NCBI GenBank assembly: GCA_963697705.1
Contig: CAVOPA010000017.1
Span: 1,798,001-1,862,000 of the forward strand
DNA from: CAVUCH01 sp963697705
GTDB lineage: Bacteria; Acidobacteriota; Vicinamibacteria; Vicinamibacterales; JAENWD01
DNA: 64,000 nucleotides
Reading direction: 5' to 3'
The position numbers and the translations under genes were made by a program. How positions within the stretch are numbered: position 1 is the stretch's first letter; every line of letters starts with the position of its first letter. Of the stretch, positions 53,631-61,437 are shown one piece after another. The notes below the pieces were generated by a model, which saw only the letters and a program-made list of their open reading frames with translations, did no database searches and was not told the origin of the DNA.

Positions 53631-54359
53631 ATGGCGAACTGGGGAACCGATCGGGTCGGCCGCGATCGCAGCACTGCTGAACTCGTTGTCGGGGTGGTTC
53701 GCGGGCAGATCGAGCGCGGTCAGTTGCGCCCGGGACAGCAATTGCCACCCGAGCGTGAGCTCGCCGCGCGCCTTGGTGTGAGCCGTCCGAGCGTCCGCAC
53801 GGGCCTTCGCACCCTCGCCACGATGGGCATCGTCCGTACCCGCCATGGATCGGGCACCTACGTCACCGATGGCCCTCCCCGCCTCGACGTCCGTCCGCTG
53901 CGGATGCTGGCCGCGCTCCACGGCTTCAAGGTCGAGCACCTGGAGGAAGCCCGGCGGCTGCTTGAAATCTCGGTGGCCGGCCTGGCCGCGGAGCGCGCCG
54001 GTGGCGACCATCTGAGCTCGATGGCGGAACAGGTCTCAGGAATGTTTGCCTCGGTTGAGGATCCACAAGGGTTTGCCGCGCACGATGCCCGGTTTCACCG
54101 CGCCGTGGCGGCGGCGGGCGGCAACCCGATCCTCGCGGCGGTCGTGGAGATGATCACGCGGCTGTTCTTCGAGCAGTCGCGCGCGCTGCGGGATCGGAGC
54201 GCCGAAGACCTGCGCGCGCTCGCGCTGCTGCACCGGAGCATCTACCACGCCATTCGGTCCCGCGACACGGAGCGGGCGCGGCGGGAAATGGCGCAGCACC
54301 TGCGCCGGAGCGACGATCCGGTCGAATCCGCGCGGCCGATGGCCAGCGCCGTCTCGTAG
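53631..54359 (+). CDS. FadR-family GntR transcriptional regulator
   Basis: The 242-residue protein has a winged HTH (residues 13-80; LRPGQQLPPERELAARLGVSRPSVRTGLRTLATMGIVRTRHGSGTYV) and an FCD effector domain (about 95-225) with a metal-binding pattern HDARFHRAV. It is divergent from ldh, and LldR/PdhR-type members of this family respond to lactate or pyruvate, so ldh regulation is likely. GGGAAGG lies at the right distance before the ATG. Confidence 0.92.
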   Translation: MANWGTDRVGRDRSTAELVVGVVRGQIERGQLRPGQQLPPERELAARLGVSRPSVRTGLRTLATMGIVRTRHGSGTYVTDGPPRLDVRPLRMLAALHGFKVEHLEEARRLLEISVAGLAAERAGGDHLSSMAEQVSGMFASVEDPQGFAAHDARFHRAVAAAGGNPILAAVVEMITRLFFEQSRALRDRSAEDLRALALLHRSIYHAIRSRDTERARREMAQHLRRSDDPVESARPMASAVS

Positions 54360-54365
54360 CGGCTC

Positions 54366-54587
54366 TCAGTTCATCGAGCAGGCACCCGGGCCGCGCGGGT
54401 CGCCGCACCGGCCACAGGGAGATTGAGGCGCGGCCTGCCGGGGCGCCGGGCCTCCCACGGCGAACGTAGAGAGCGCCCGCTCGAGGTCGGCGCCCGCGCA
54501 CTCTGGGCAACGCGGTTCCTCGTGCCCGCGGACCAGCGTCTCGAAGCGGTGCGCGCACGACCGGCACGCGTACTCGTAGATTGGCAC
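54366..54587 (-). CDS. FmdB-type zinc ribbon protein
   Basis: The 73-residue protein begins MPIYEYACRSCAHRFETLVRG, followed by CPECAG, giving the CxxC...CxxC zinc ribbon of the FmdB family, and ends in a Cys-rich tail. Function is unknown; the original member regulates formamidase. GTG start with GAAAGGA ribosome binding site. It converges with the GntR gene. Confidence 0.9.
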   Translation of the reverse strand: MPIYEYACRSCAHRFETLVRGHEEPRCPECAGADLERALSTFAVGGPAPRQAAPQSPCGRCGDPRGPGACSMN

Positions 54588-54604
54588 CGTCTGTCCTTTC
54601 TAGC

Positions 54605-54656
54605 GGTGGGCGGTAGTGCCCAGCTTTTCAGGCGGGCCTGTCCCTGTGTGCCCACC
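54605..54656. repeat. REP-like element, variant
   Basis: GGTGGGCGGTAGTGCCCAG, TTTTCAGGCGGGCC and GTGTGCCCACCC lie together; GTGGGC and GCCCAC form an inverted pair around a variant of the REP core. It is the first of several such elements before typA. Confidence 0.5.
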
Positions 54657-54663
54657 CTCACTT

Positions 54664-54783
54664 AACCCGCGATTCACTTGTGTAGTCATGTGGGGCAGGC
54701 CTTCAGGCCTGCTTGCGAGCGCGATTTGCAGGGCTGAAGCCCTGCCCCACGTGACTGATGGGTGACAACACAAGTGAGCACCG
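54664..54783. repeat. Palindromic MITE-like repeat, copy 1
   Basis: A 97-base core (54664-54760) is identical to 56787-56883 and continues for about 20 more bases with few differences. Inside, CACTTGTGT (54675-54683) pairs with ACACAAGTG (54768-54776), and GTGGGGCAGG pairs with CCTGCCCCAC, so it can fold into a long hairpin. It has no coding capacity. Confidence 0.88.
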
Positions 54784-54804
54784 ATTCTAGGCGGGCCGGT
54801 CCCT

Positions 54805-54827
54805 GTAGTGCCCGCCTTCAGGCGGGC
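54805..54827. repeat. REP-like palindrome
   Basis: GTAGTG is followed by CCCGCCTTCAGGCGGG, a perfect six-pair stem with a TTCA loop. The same unit occurs at 57080-57104 and inverted at 56915-56939. Confidence 0.75.
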
Positions 54828-54887
54828 CGAATCCCGCCCACACTCGCATTATAAAAGCCGGATGCCGGCCAGACCTCATCCCGCTGT

Positions 54888-54893
54888 TATACT
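54888..54893 (+). promoter_or_regulatory. -10 element of typA, leaderless type
   Basis: TATACT ends seven bases before the typA ATG, exactly as in the thr leader. Confidence 0.6.
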
Positions 54894-54900
54894 CGATCGG

Positions 54901-56742
54901 ATGTCAGCACACCTGAAGACCGCGCCGAGCGTCGCCAACCCGCTCCGCCGCAACGTCGCCATCATCGCGCACGTCGACCACGGCAAGACCACTCTGGTCG
55001 ATCAGCTGCTCCGTCAGAGCGGCACGTTCCGCCAGAACGAGCGCCTGGTCGAGCGCGTGATGGACAACACGGACCTCGAACGCGAACGCGGGATCACGAT
55101 CCTGGCGAAGAACACGTCCGTTCACTACCGGGATCTGCTCATCAACATCGTCGATACTCCCGGTCACGCCGATTTCGGCGGCGAGGTCGAGCGGACGCTG
55201 TCGATGGTCGACGGAGTCGTGCTGCTGGTCGACGCGTCGGAAGGTCCGCTGCCGCAGACGCGGTTCGTGCTGCGCAAGGCCCTGGAGCGGCGGCTGGTGC
55301 CCCTCGTGGTGATGAACAAGATCGATCGCCCCGATGCGCGGCCGGGCGAGGTGCTGAACGAGATCTACGACCTGTTCATCGATCTCGATGCGACCGAGGA
55401 GCAGATTGACTTCCCCGTCCTGTACACGAACGCGCGGCAGGGCACGGCAACCACCGAGGCGGGCGGCGAGGCCGTCGATCTGAGGCCGCTCTTCGACGCC
55501 ATCGTCGATCACGTCCCGCCGCCACAGGGCAGCCGCGACGCGGGCCTGCAGCTGCTCGTCGCGAACCTGGACGCGAGTGAGTACCTCGGGCGGATCGCGA
55601 TCGGGCGCATCTTCAATGGCCGCATCCGGGTCAACGACCCGATCGTGGTCATGAAGCTCGATGGCTCGCAGCAGGAGACGAAGGTCACCAAGCTGTTCGC
55701 GTTCGACGGGCTGCGACGGGTGGAGATTCAGGAAGCCGGCGCCGGCGACATCGTCTGCGTGGCAGGCATCGAGGACATCACCATCGGCGAGACGGTCGTC
55801 GACCCCGAGCACCGGGAGGCGGTGCCCCCGACCGCTATCGACGAGCCGACCGTCTCGATGATCTTCGGCGTCAACACGTCGCCGCTGGCCGGCCGTGATG
55901 GGCAATACGTCACCTCCCGCAACCTGCGGGACCGCCTCGAACGCGAGCTGCTCGGCAATGTCTCGCTCCGCGTGGAAGACACCGACTCGCCCGAGCAGCT
56001 CAAGGTGATCGGGCGCGGCGAGCTGCAGCTGTCGATCTTGATCGAGATGATGCGCCGCGAGGGCTTCGAGCTCCAGGTCTCCCGCCCCGAGATCGTGACG
56101 CGGGAGATCGACGGCGTGCGGTCGGAGCCGGTCGAGGAGTTGGTGATCGACATCCCCGACGACTTCCAAGGCGTGGTCATCGCCCAGGTCGGCACCCGCC
56201 GCGGCATCATGACCAAGATGGTGAACCACGGCAGCGGGCGCATCCGCATGGAGTTCCGAATCCCGGCGCGCGGCCTGATCGGGTTCCGGTCCCAGTTCCT
56301 CACCGATACGCGGGGAACGGGGATTCTGAACCACCTGTTCGCTGGCTGGGAGCCGTGGCACGGCCCCATCCCGTCCCGGACGACCGGGGCGCTCGTGGCG
56401 GATCGCGTCGGCACGGCGACGGCGTTCGCGATTGCCAACCTGCAGGAGCGCGGCGAGATCTTCATCGACCCGCAGACCGAGGTCTACGAGGGGATGATCA
56501 TCGGCGAGAACTCGCGCACCAACGACATGGACGTCAACGTCACGAAGGAAAAGAAGCAGACGAACATGCGCGCGTCCACGGCCGACGAGGCGATCCGCCT
56601 GATTCCGCCGCGGCGGCTCGGTCTCGAGCAGGCCAGCGCCTTCATCAACGACGACGAGCTCGTCGAAGTGACGCCGAAGAGCATCCGGCTGCGCAAACGA
56701 ATCCTCGCGGCCAACATGCGCCCGCGCAAGGACAACACGTAG
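54901..56742 (+). CDS. typA: Ribosome-associated GTPase TypA/BipA
   Basis: The 613-residue protein has the translational GTPase motifs AHVDHGKTTL (G1), ERERGITILAKN (G2), DTPGHADF (G3), NKIDRPDA (G4), and the C-terminal BipA-specific domain. TypA binds 70S ribosomes and helps ribosome assembly and stress growth. ATG at 54901 gives the standard length and follows the -10 element at seven bases. The gene is flanked by two copies of the same palindromic repeat. Confidence 0.98.
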   Translation: MSAHLKTAPSVANPLRRNVAIIAHVDHGKTTLVDQLLRQSGTFRQNERLVERVMDNTDLERERGITILAKNTSVHYRDLLINIVDTPGHADFGGEVERTLSMVDGVVLLVDASEGPLPQTRFVLRKALERRLVPLVVMNKIDRPDARPGEVLNEIYDLFIDLDATEEQIDFPVLYTNARQGTATTEAGGEAVDLRPLFDAIVDHVPPPQGSRDAGLQLLVANLDASEYLGRIAIGRIFNGRIRVNDPIVVMKLDGSQQETKVTKLFAFDGLRRVEIQEAGAGDIVCVAGIEDITIGETVVDPEHREAVPPTAIDEPTVSMIFGVNTSPLAGRDGQYVTSRNLRDRLERELLGNVSLRVEDTDSPEQLKVIGRGELQLSILIEMMRREGFELQVSRPEIVTREIDGVRSEPVEELVIDIPDDFQGVVIAQVGTRRGIMTKMVNHGSGRIRMEFRIPARGLIGFRSQFLTDTRGTGILNHLFAGWEPWHGPIPSRTTGALVADRVGTATAFAIANLQERGEIFIDPQTEVYEGMIIGENSRTNDMDVNVTKEKKQTNMRASTADEAIRLIPPRRLGLEQASAFINDDELVEVTPKSIRLRKRILAANMRPRKDNT

Positions 56743-56786
56743 ATTGGCGTCGTACCCGCCCTGAGGCCGACCTCGTTACTTGTCTA

Positions 56787-56906
56787 AACCCGCGATTCAC
56801 TTGTGTAGTCATGTGGGGCAGGCCTTCAGGCCTGCTTGCGAGCGCGATTTGCAGGGCTGAAGCCCTGCCCCACGTGACTGATGCGGTGACAACACAAGCG
56901 AGCACC
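56787..56906. repeat. Palindromic MITE-like repeat, copy 2
   Basis: The 97-base core (56787-56883) is identical to copy 1 at 54664-54760 and the remaining part differs by about three changes. Copies 1 and 2 are direct repeats 2.1 kb apart that bracket typA. Confidence 0.88.
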
Positions 56907-56914
56907 GGATTAGA

Positions 56915-56939
56915 GCCCGCCTGTGAAGGCGGGCACTAC
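56915..56939. repeat. REP-like palindrome, inverted orientation
   Basis: GCCCGCCTGTGAAGGCGGGC followed by ACTAC is the reverse complement of the unit at 54805-54827 with a slightly different loop. Confidence 0.65.
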
Positions 56940-57050
56940 GCGGTGATGAAAACGGCCTGCGTCCTGGCCGGGTTCTTCATCAGCCCTGCTCGTGCCAGCC
57001 TTCAGGCCGGCCTCGGAGTAGCGCTCACCTTGATGCGGGTCTCATGGTCC

Positions 57051-57104
57051 GTGTAGTGCCAGCCTTGTCGCTGGCCTCGGTGTAGTGCCCGCCTTCAGGC
57101 GGGC
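57051..57104. repeat. Two adjacent REP-like palindromes at the ankyrin gene end
   Basis: 57051-57075 is a variant (GTGTAGTGCCAGCC then GCTGGC) and 57080-57104 is the perfect form with CCCGCCTTCAGGCGGG. The TGA stop of the minus-strand ankyrin gene (57095-57097) lies in the loop of the second unit. Confidence 0.7.
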
Positions 57105-57817
57105 CTTTTGTGCTCCGCCTCGTTCCCGCCCTTGGCCGGAGCTGCCGCGGCCCCCCGCCCTTCGACCAGCCTGACGACCTCCTCGCACCGTTTCATCCGC
57201 GCCCACCAGAGCGGCGAGAACGCGCCCGAGCCGCCCGGCACCTGCAGTCCCGGGTTGGCCGTCAGCAGCAGCGACACCGACTCGGTGTAACACGATCCGA
57301 GCAGCGGTCGATCGATGTCCACCAGCGTGCCGCCGGAGACGGCGATCTCCAGCGCGCGCGACATCTGGTTCGACGGCACTCCTTTGGCCACGATGGCGGA
57401 AATCATCGCGGTGTCGTTGTCGAGCGCGGCCATGGCGAGCGGGCCGAAGCCGTTGCCGCTCGCGACCGCCGGATCGGCGCCACGCTCGAGCAGCAGCAGC
57501 GCTGCGGCTCGGTTCTTCGTGTGGAGCGCGTGCATCAGCGGTGTCCAGCGATTGCGGCCGTCGACTCGGTTCGGATCGGCGCCGGCGTCGAGCAGTGCCC
57601 GCATCACGTCCAGGTGCCCGCGTCGTGCGGCGTACATCAGGGGCGTCCACGAGCCGTCGAGCCTGTCCGCCAACGTCCCGCCAGCGAGCAGATGCCGGGC
57701 ATCGTCCGTACGCCCTTCCCACGCCGCCGCGCCGAGGGCCGTGGCCGGTTGCGGCCCGTAGCATGCCGCCGTCGCGAGCACCAGCACAGCGAGCACCGCC
57801 GCCACAGAGCGCCGCAT
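57095..57817 (-). CDS. Ankyrin-repeat lipoprotein
   Basis: The 240-residue protein has a lipoprotein signal with lipobox-like ATAAC (residues 15-19), then about three to four ankyrin repeats (TPLMYAARRGHLDVMRALLDAGADPNRVDGRNRWTPLMHAL...). It is likely held at the periplasmic side of a membrane. The start ATG has a strong GGAGGT site. The stop codon lies inside a REP-like palindrome, so the C-terminus seems to have been set by that element. Confidence 0.88.
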   Translation of the reverse strand: MRRSVAAVLAVLVLATAACYGPQPATALGAAAWEGRTDDARHLLAGGTLADRLDGSWTPLMYAARRGHLDVMRALLDAGADPNRVDGRNRWTPLMHALHTKNRAAALLLLERGADPAVASGNGFGPLAMAALDNDTAMISAIVAKGVPSNQMSRALEIAVSGGTLVDIDRPLLGSCYTESVSLLLTANPGLQVPGGSGAFSPLWWARMKRCEEVVRLVEGRGAAAAPAKGGNEAEHKRPA

Positions 57818-57948
57818 GACCACCTCCGCCGAGGAGGGTGCCATCCCGCCGCCGGTCGCGTCCACCCGCCCGCCTTCCCTTCGCCGCCGGATGTGCCGGG
57901 CGTCGCTGCCGCGGGTGGCGAAACATGGTCCTCGCACCGTTCATCCGC

Positions 57949-57954
57949 TAACAT
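57949..57954 (+). promoter_or_regulatory. -10 element of the rhomboid gene, leaderless type
   Basis: TAACAT ends six bases before the GTG start. Confidence 0.45.
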
Positions 57955-57960
57955 TGCCGG

Positions 57961-58812
57961 GTGTTCAAGCGACAACGCAGCGGATCCGTCGTATGCCCCG
58001 GGTGCGGTTCCCTCGTCGGTGTCAACGACGAGACCTGCTACAACTGCGGTCGATGGAGACCATCGCTCTGGGGCCTGTCGCCTCTCGTACGACGGCTGGG
58101 TCAGGACCTGGGCTTCGTCCAGTTCATCATGGTGGCCAGCATCGGCCTCTACGTCGCAACGCTTGCCGGGTCGGGGTCCAATATCGGCATGGGTGGCATC
58201 GGATCGCTGCTCGCACCGAGCCCCGAGATGCTGTTCCGCTTCGGCGCAAGCGGTGCGATCCCGGTTTTCGACTACGACCGCTGGTGGACGATCTTCAGCG
58301 CCGGGTGGCTGCATGGCGGCCTGCTGCACATCTTCTTCAACCTGATGTGGGTTCGGCAGCTCGCGCCGGAGACAGCGGAGTTGTACGGGCCTGGTCGCAC
58401 CGTCATCATCTACACGATTTCCGGTGCGGCCGGATTTGCTCTCAGCTCTGTCATGGGCCACGTGCTTCCGGGCGTGCCACTCCTCGGCGGCGCCGGGTTC
58501 ACCGTCGGCGCGTCGGCCCCGATCTTCGGCCTGCTCGGTGCGCTCGTCTGCTACGGACGTCGCACCGGGAGCTCGCACATCGGCGGCACCGCCTGGCAGT
58601 ACGCCGTGGTTCTGTTCGTGTTCGGGCTCTTCATGAACGCCGTCGACAACTACGCCCACGCCGGCGGCTTCGTCGGCGGCTATGGGGCGGCGTTGCTGCT
58701 CGACCCCTCGAAGCGCGAGCGAGTGGATCACCTGATGGGTGCGCTGGCGTGCCTCATCATCACGGTGGGCGCGGTGGCGGTATCGCTCATCACCAGCTTC
58801 GGGCTCTTTTGA
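57961..58812 (+). CDS. Rhomboid family intramembrane serine protease with N-terminal zinc ribbon
   Basis: The 283-residue protein starts with a CPGC...CYNC zinc ribbon (residues 12-29), then six to seven membrane helices with WLHGGLLHIFFNLMWV, the catalytic Ser185 in GASAPIFG and His233 in NYAHAGGFVGG. It cuts transmembrane substrates in the membrane. GTG at 57961 follows a -10 element. It is next to the tyrosine-degradation genes but looks unrelated. Confidence 0.93.
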   Translation: MFKRQRSGSVVCPGCGSLVGVNDETCYNCGRWRPSLWGLSPLVRRLGQDLGFVQFIMVASIGLYVATLAGSGSNIGMGGIGSLLAPSPEMLFRFGASGAIPVFDYDRWWTIFSAGWLHGGLLHIFFNLMWVRQLAPETAELYGPGRTVIIYTISGAAGFALSSVMGHVLPGVPLLGGAGFTVGASAPIFGLLGALVCYGRRTGSSHIGGTAWQYAVVLFVFGLFMNAVDNYAHAGGFVGGYGAALLLDPSKRERVDHLMGALACLIITVGAVAVSLITSFGLF

Positions 58813-58848
58813 CGGAGAGGCCGTCTCCACGCCATCCATGCGCGTGCC

Positions 58849-58878
58849 TTGTCACCTTCATGCGCGGTTCACTATGAT
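58849..58878 (+). promoter_or_regulatory. Promoter of hppD and the tyrosine cluster
   Basis: TTGTCA (58849-58854) and TATGAT (58873-58878) are 18 bases apart. The -10 ends six bases before the hppD ATG, so the message has no leader. Confidence 0.65.
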
Positions 58879-58884
58879 CCAGGC

Positions 58885-59973
58885 ATGCAGGAGAACCCGC
58901 TCAAGCTGAGACAGATCCACCACGTCGAGTTCTGGGTCGGGAATGCGAAGCAGGCGTCGTTCTTCTACCGTCACGCCTTCGGCTTCTCTCAGATTGCCTA
59001 CAGCGGACTCGAAACGGGACGCCGCACCGACGCCTCGTACGCGCTCGAGCAGGGGAGGGCGCGCTTCGTCCTGACGACGCCGCTGACGCCCGATCATCCC
59101 GCCGCGGATCACCTCCGGCAGCACGGCGACGGCGTCCGCGACATCGTCTTCCAGGTGGACGATGCCGATCGGGCGTTTGCGGAAGCGGTGCGGCGAGGTG
59201 CGGAGCCGGCCATCGAACCCTACGAGATCAGCGACGAGCACGGCACGGTCCGGCGCGCCGCCATCCGCACCTACGGCGACACCCTGCACTCGTTTCTCTC
59301 GCTCGGGGACTACAAGGGGCCGTTCCTGCCCGGATACGTCGCGCGCCACGCGGCGGCTCCCGACGCCGGCATCCTGCGTATCGACCACATCGTCGGGAAC
59401 GTTGAGCTCGGCCGCATGGATGAGTGGGCCGACTGGTACAGCCGCGTGCTCGGCTTCAAGCGCTATATCAGCTTCGACGACAAAGACATCTCGACCGAGT
59501 ACAGCGCGCTCATGAGCATCGTCATGTCCGACGATTCGTTCGCGATCAAGTTCCCGATCAACGAGCCGGCCGTGGGCAAGCGCAAGAGCCAGATCGACGA
59601 GTATTTGCAGTTCTACAACGGGCCCGGCGTGCAGCACATCGCGCTGCAGACGGTCGATATCGAACGCACGGTCACGAACCTCCGCGCACGCGGCGTCGAG
59701 TTCCTGCAGGTGCCGGCGAGCTATTACGAGATGCTGCCAGGCCGCGTCGGCGCAATCGATGAGGCGCACGAAATGGTGCGCCGGCTCGGCATCCTCGTGG
59801 ATCGTGACGAGGAGGGTTACCTGCTGCAGCTGTTCACCCGACCGGTGGAAGATCGGCCGACCGTGTTCTTCGAGATCATCCAGCGGAAGGGCAGTCGCGG
59901 GTTTGGCAAGGGAAACTTCCAGGCGCTGTTCGAAGCCATCGAACGCGAGCAGGCGCTCAGAGGCAACCTGTAG
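58885..59973 (+). CDS. hppD: 4-hydroxyphenylpyruvate dioxygenase
   Basis: The 362-residue protein has two VOC-type domains. The iron ligands are in IDHIVGNV (His), VQHIALQT (His) and VFFEIIQRKG (Glu), with FGKGNFQALFEAIE at the end as in this family. It converts 4-hydroxyphenylpyruvate to homogentisate with oxygen. ATG at 58885 is chosen because the family starts there and the -10 lies six bases upstream. It heads hppD-hmgA-fahA. Confidence 0.96.
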   Translation: MQENPLKLRQIHHVEFWVGNAKQASFFYRHAFGFSQIAYSGLETGRRTDASYALEQGRARFVLTTPLTPDHPAADHLRQHGDGVRDIVFQVDDADRAFAEAVRRGAEPAIEPYEISDEHGTVRRAAIRTYGDTLHSFLSLGDYKGPFLPGYVARHAAAPDAGILRIDHIVGNVELGRMDEWADWYSRVLGFKRYISFDDKDISTEYSALMSIVMSDDSFAIKFPINEPAVGKRKSQIDEYLQFYNGPGVQHIALQTVDIERTVTNLRARGVEFLQVPASYYEMLPGRVGAIDEAHEMVRRLGILVDRDEEGYLLQLFTRPVEDRPTVFFEIIQRKGSRGFGKGNFQALFEAIEREQALRGNL

Positions 59974-60036
59974 GCGTCAGCCGGAGCTCGCCATTCCGGC
60001 CGCGAGCCCGAAAGCGGACCCGAACGTTCGGCAGAA

Positions 60037-60075
60037 CGGAAGCCCGGAAGCCCGAAGCGCGAAGCCCGAAGCCGA
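60037..60075. repeat. GAAGCCC-word repeat before hmgA
   Basis: GGAAGCCCGGAAGCCCGAAGCGCGAAGCCCGAAGCC is a run of five near-identical seven- to nine-base words just before the hmgA ribosome binding site. A looser set of complementary words occurs at 61345-61436 before fahA. Confidence 0.65.
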
Positions 60076-60088
60076 CAAGGATCCAAAA

Positions 60089-61246
60089 ATGCCGATGTAT
60101 CACCAGCTGGGACAGGTTCCGAACAAGCGTCATGTCGTGTTCCGCCGTCCGGACGGCGCGCTGTACGCCGAGGAATTGATTGGGAACAAGGGGTTCGAAG
60201 GCCCTTCGTCATTGCTGTACCACGTCCACCAGCCGACGCACGTGAAGACGGTGCGGCGCGTGCGTGATTTGAACTGGGAGGCCGATCCGGACGGCCAGTT
60301 CCGTCACCGGCATTTCCGGACGCACCAGCTCGCGTCAGGCGGCAGCATCACCCTCGATCGAGTCCCACTCCTGTTCAACACCGACGTCGCGCTGCTGTTC
60401 GTGCAGCCCGATCGCGAAGACGACTTCTTCTACCGCAACGCCCAGGGCGACGAAATCGTGTACGTCAGCGACGGTGCCGGCGTGCTGCAGACGCAGCTCG
60501 GCGCGATCCCGTTCTCGCAGGGCGACTATCTGGTGGTCCCGCGCGGCATCATGCACCGCTACACGTTCACCGGCACCCCCGTGCGCTGCCTCGTCGTCGA
60601 GAGTCGCGGGTACGTGCGGACGCCGAAGCGATACCGCAACGAGCACGGCCAGTTGACCGAGATGAGCCCGTTCTCGGAACGCGACATCCGGCGGCCCACC
60701 GATTTGCCAACGCACGACGCGCGCGGCGAGCACAAGCTGGTCGTGAAGAAGGACGACAAGCTGCACGAGCTGATCCTCGCGTGGCATCCCTTCGATGTCG
60801 TGGGCTGGGACGGTTACTACTACCCGTGGGCGTTCAACATCAACAACTTCGAGCCGCGCGTCGGCCGGTTGCACCTCCCGCCGCCGGTGCATCAGACCTT
60901 CGAGGGCGACAACTTCGTCGTGTGCTCGTTCTGCCCGCGACCGTACGATTTCGACGCCAACGCCGTACCAGCCCCGTACAACCACTCGAACGTCATGTCG
61001 GACGAGGTGATCTACTACGCCAGCTCCGAGTTCATGAGCCGTAAGGGCATCGAGTACGGATCCGTGACGCTGCATCCGGACGGCGTGCCGCATGGACCGC
61101 ACCCCGGCCGAACAGAGGCGTCGCTCGGCGCGCAACGGACCGACGAGCTCGCGGTGATGCTCGACACCTTCAAACCGCTGCAGGTGAGCCGGCAGGCGCT
61201 GCAGATCGAAGCGCCCGATTACTTCCGTTCGTGGGTGGACGGGTAG
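60089..61246 (+). CDS. hmgA: Homogentisate 1,2-dioxygenase
   Basis: The 385-residue protein is a cupin-fold iron dioxygenase with MPMYHQLGQVPNKRH at the start, DEIVYVSDGAG and YLVVPRGIMHRY in the middle, YYYPWAFNINNFEP, and SVTLHPDGVPHGPHPGRTEASLG at the active site. It opens the ring of homogentisate to maleylacetoacetate. The bacterial form here is shorter than the human one (about 445). AAGGAT lies before the ATG. The earlier frame is only the end of noncoding repeat words. Confidence 0.95.
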   Translation: MPMYHQLGQVPNKRHVVFRRPDGALYAEELIGNKGFEGPSSLLYHVHQPTHVKTVRRVRDLNWEADPDGQFRHRHFRTHQLASGGSITLDRVPLLFNTDVALLFVQPDREDDFFYRNAQGDEIVYVSDGAGVLQTQLGAIPFSQGDYLVVPRGIMHRYTFTGTPVRCLVVESRGYVRTPKRYRNEHGQLTEMSPFSERDIRRPTDLPTHDARGEHKLVVKKDDKLHELILAWHPFDVVGWDGYYYPWAFNINNFEPRVGRLHLPPPVHQTFEGDNFVVCSFCPRPYDFDANAVPAPYNHSNVMSDEVIYYASSEFMSRKGIEYGSVTLHPDGVPHGPHPGRTEASLGAQRTDELAVMLDTFKPLQVSRQALQIEAPDYFRSWVDG

Positions 61247-61344
61247 ATCCACGCATCGTTTTTCAGCAGCCTGCGAACGACCGGTACGGGGGCCGTGACG
61301 TGCGTGTGCGCGACAGAGACGCCGAGGCGCAGCCGAGTCTTTCT

Positions 61345-61436
61345 TGTTCCGAATCCCCAGCCTGCATTCCGCGCCCAATCCGAGCGCCGACTTCGCGCTT
61401 GCGATGAGTTCCGAATTCCGCTTCCCGTATCTCAAA
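61345..61436. repeat. Loose GAATCC/GCATTCC-word tract before fahA
   Basis: TTCCGAATCC, GCATTCCGCG, CCAATCCGAGC and GTTCCGAATTCCGC follow each other with no exact repeat. It is a weaker member of the word-repeat class, in a space with no gene. Confidence 0.35.
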
Positions 61437-61437
61437 G

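Larger units (their letters stand above)
54588..54900. other. Repeat-rich region between the zinc ribbon gene and typA
   Basis: This space is made almost wholly of repeat elements: a REP-like pair at 54605-54656, the 97-bp repeat at 54664-54783, a perfect REP-like palindrome at 54805-54827 and then the typA -10. There is no gene. Confidence 0.6.
56743..57094. other. Repeat-rich region between typA and the ankyrin gene
   Basis: These 352 bases hold the second MITE-like copy (56787-56906), an inverted REP-like unit (56915-56939), degenerate copies around 56990-57015 and two REP-like units (57051-57075 and 57080-57104), the last reaching into the ankyrin gene. No gene is visible. Confidence 0.6.

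Noticed and set aside
54664..54783. Start of a CRISPR array
   Set aside because: Only two copies 2.1 kb apart, internally palindromic, with no spacer periodicity.
60037..60075. Extension of the hmgA protein through the tandem words
   Set aside because: Translated words have no family match, and the ATG at 60089 starts exactly where the family starts.
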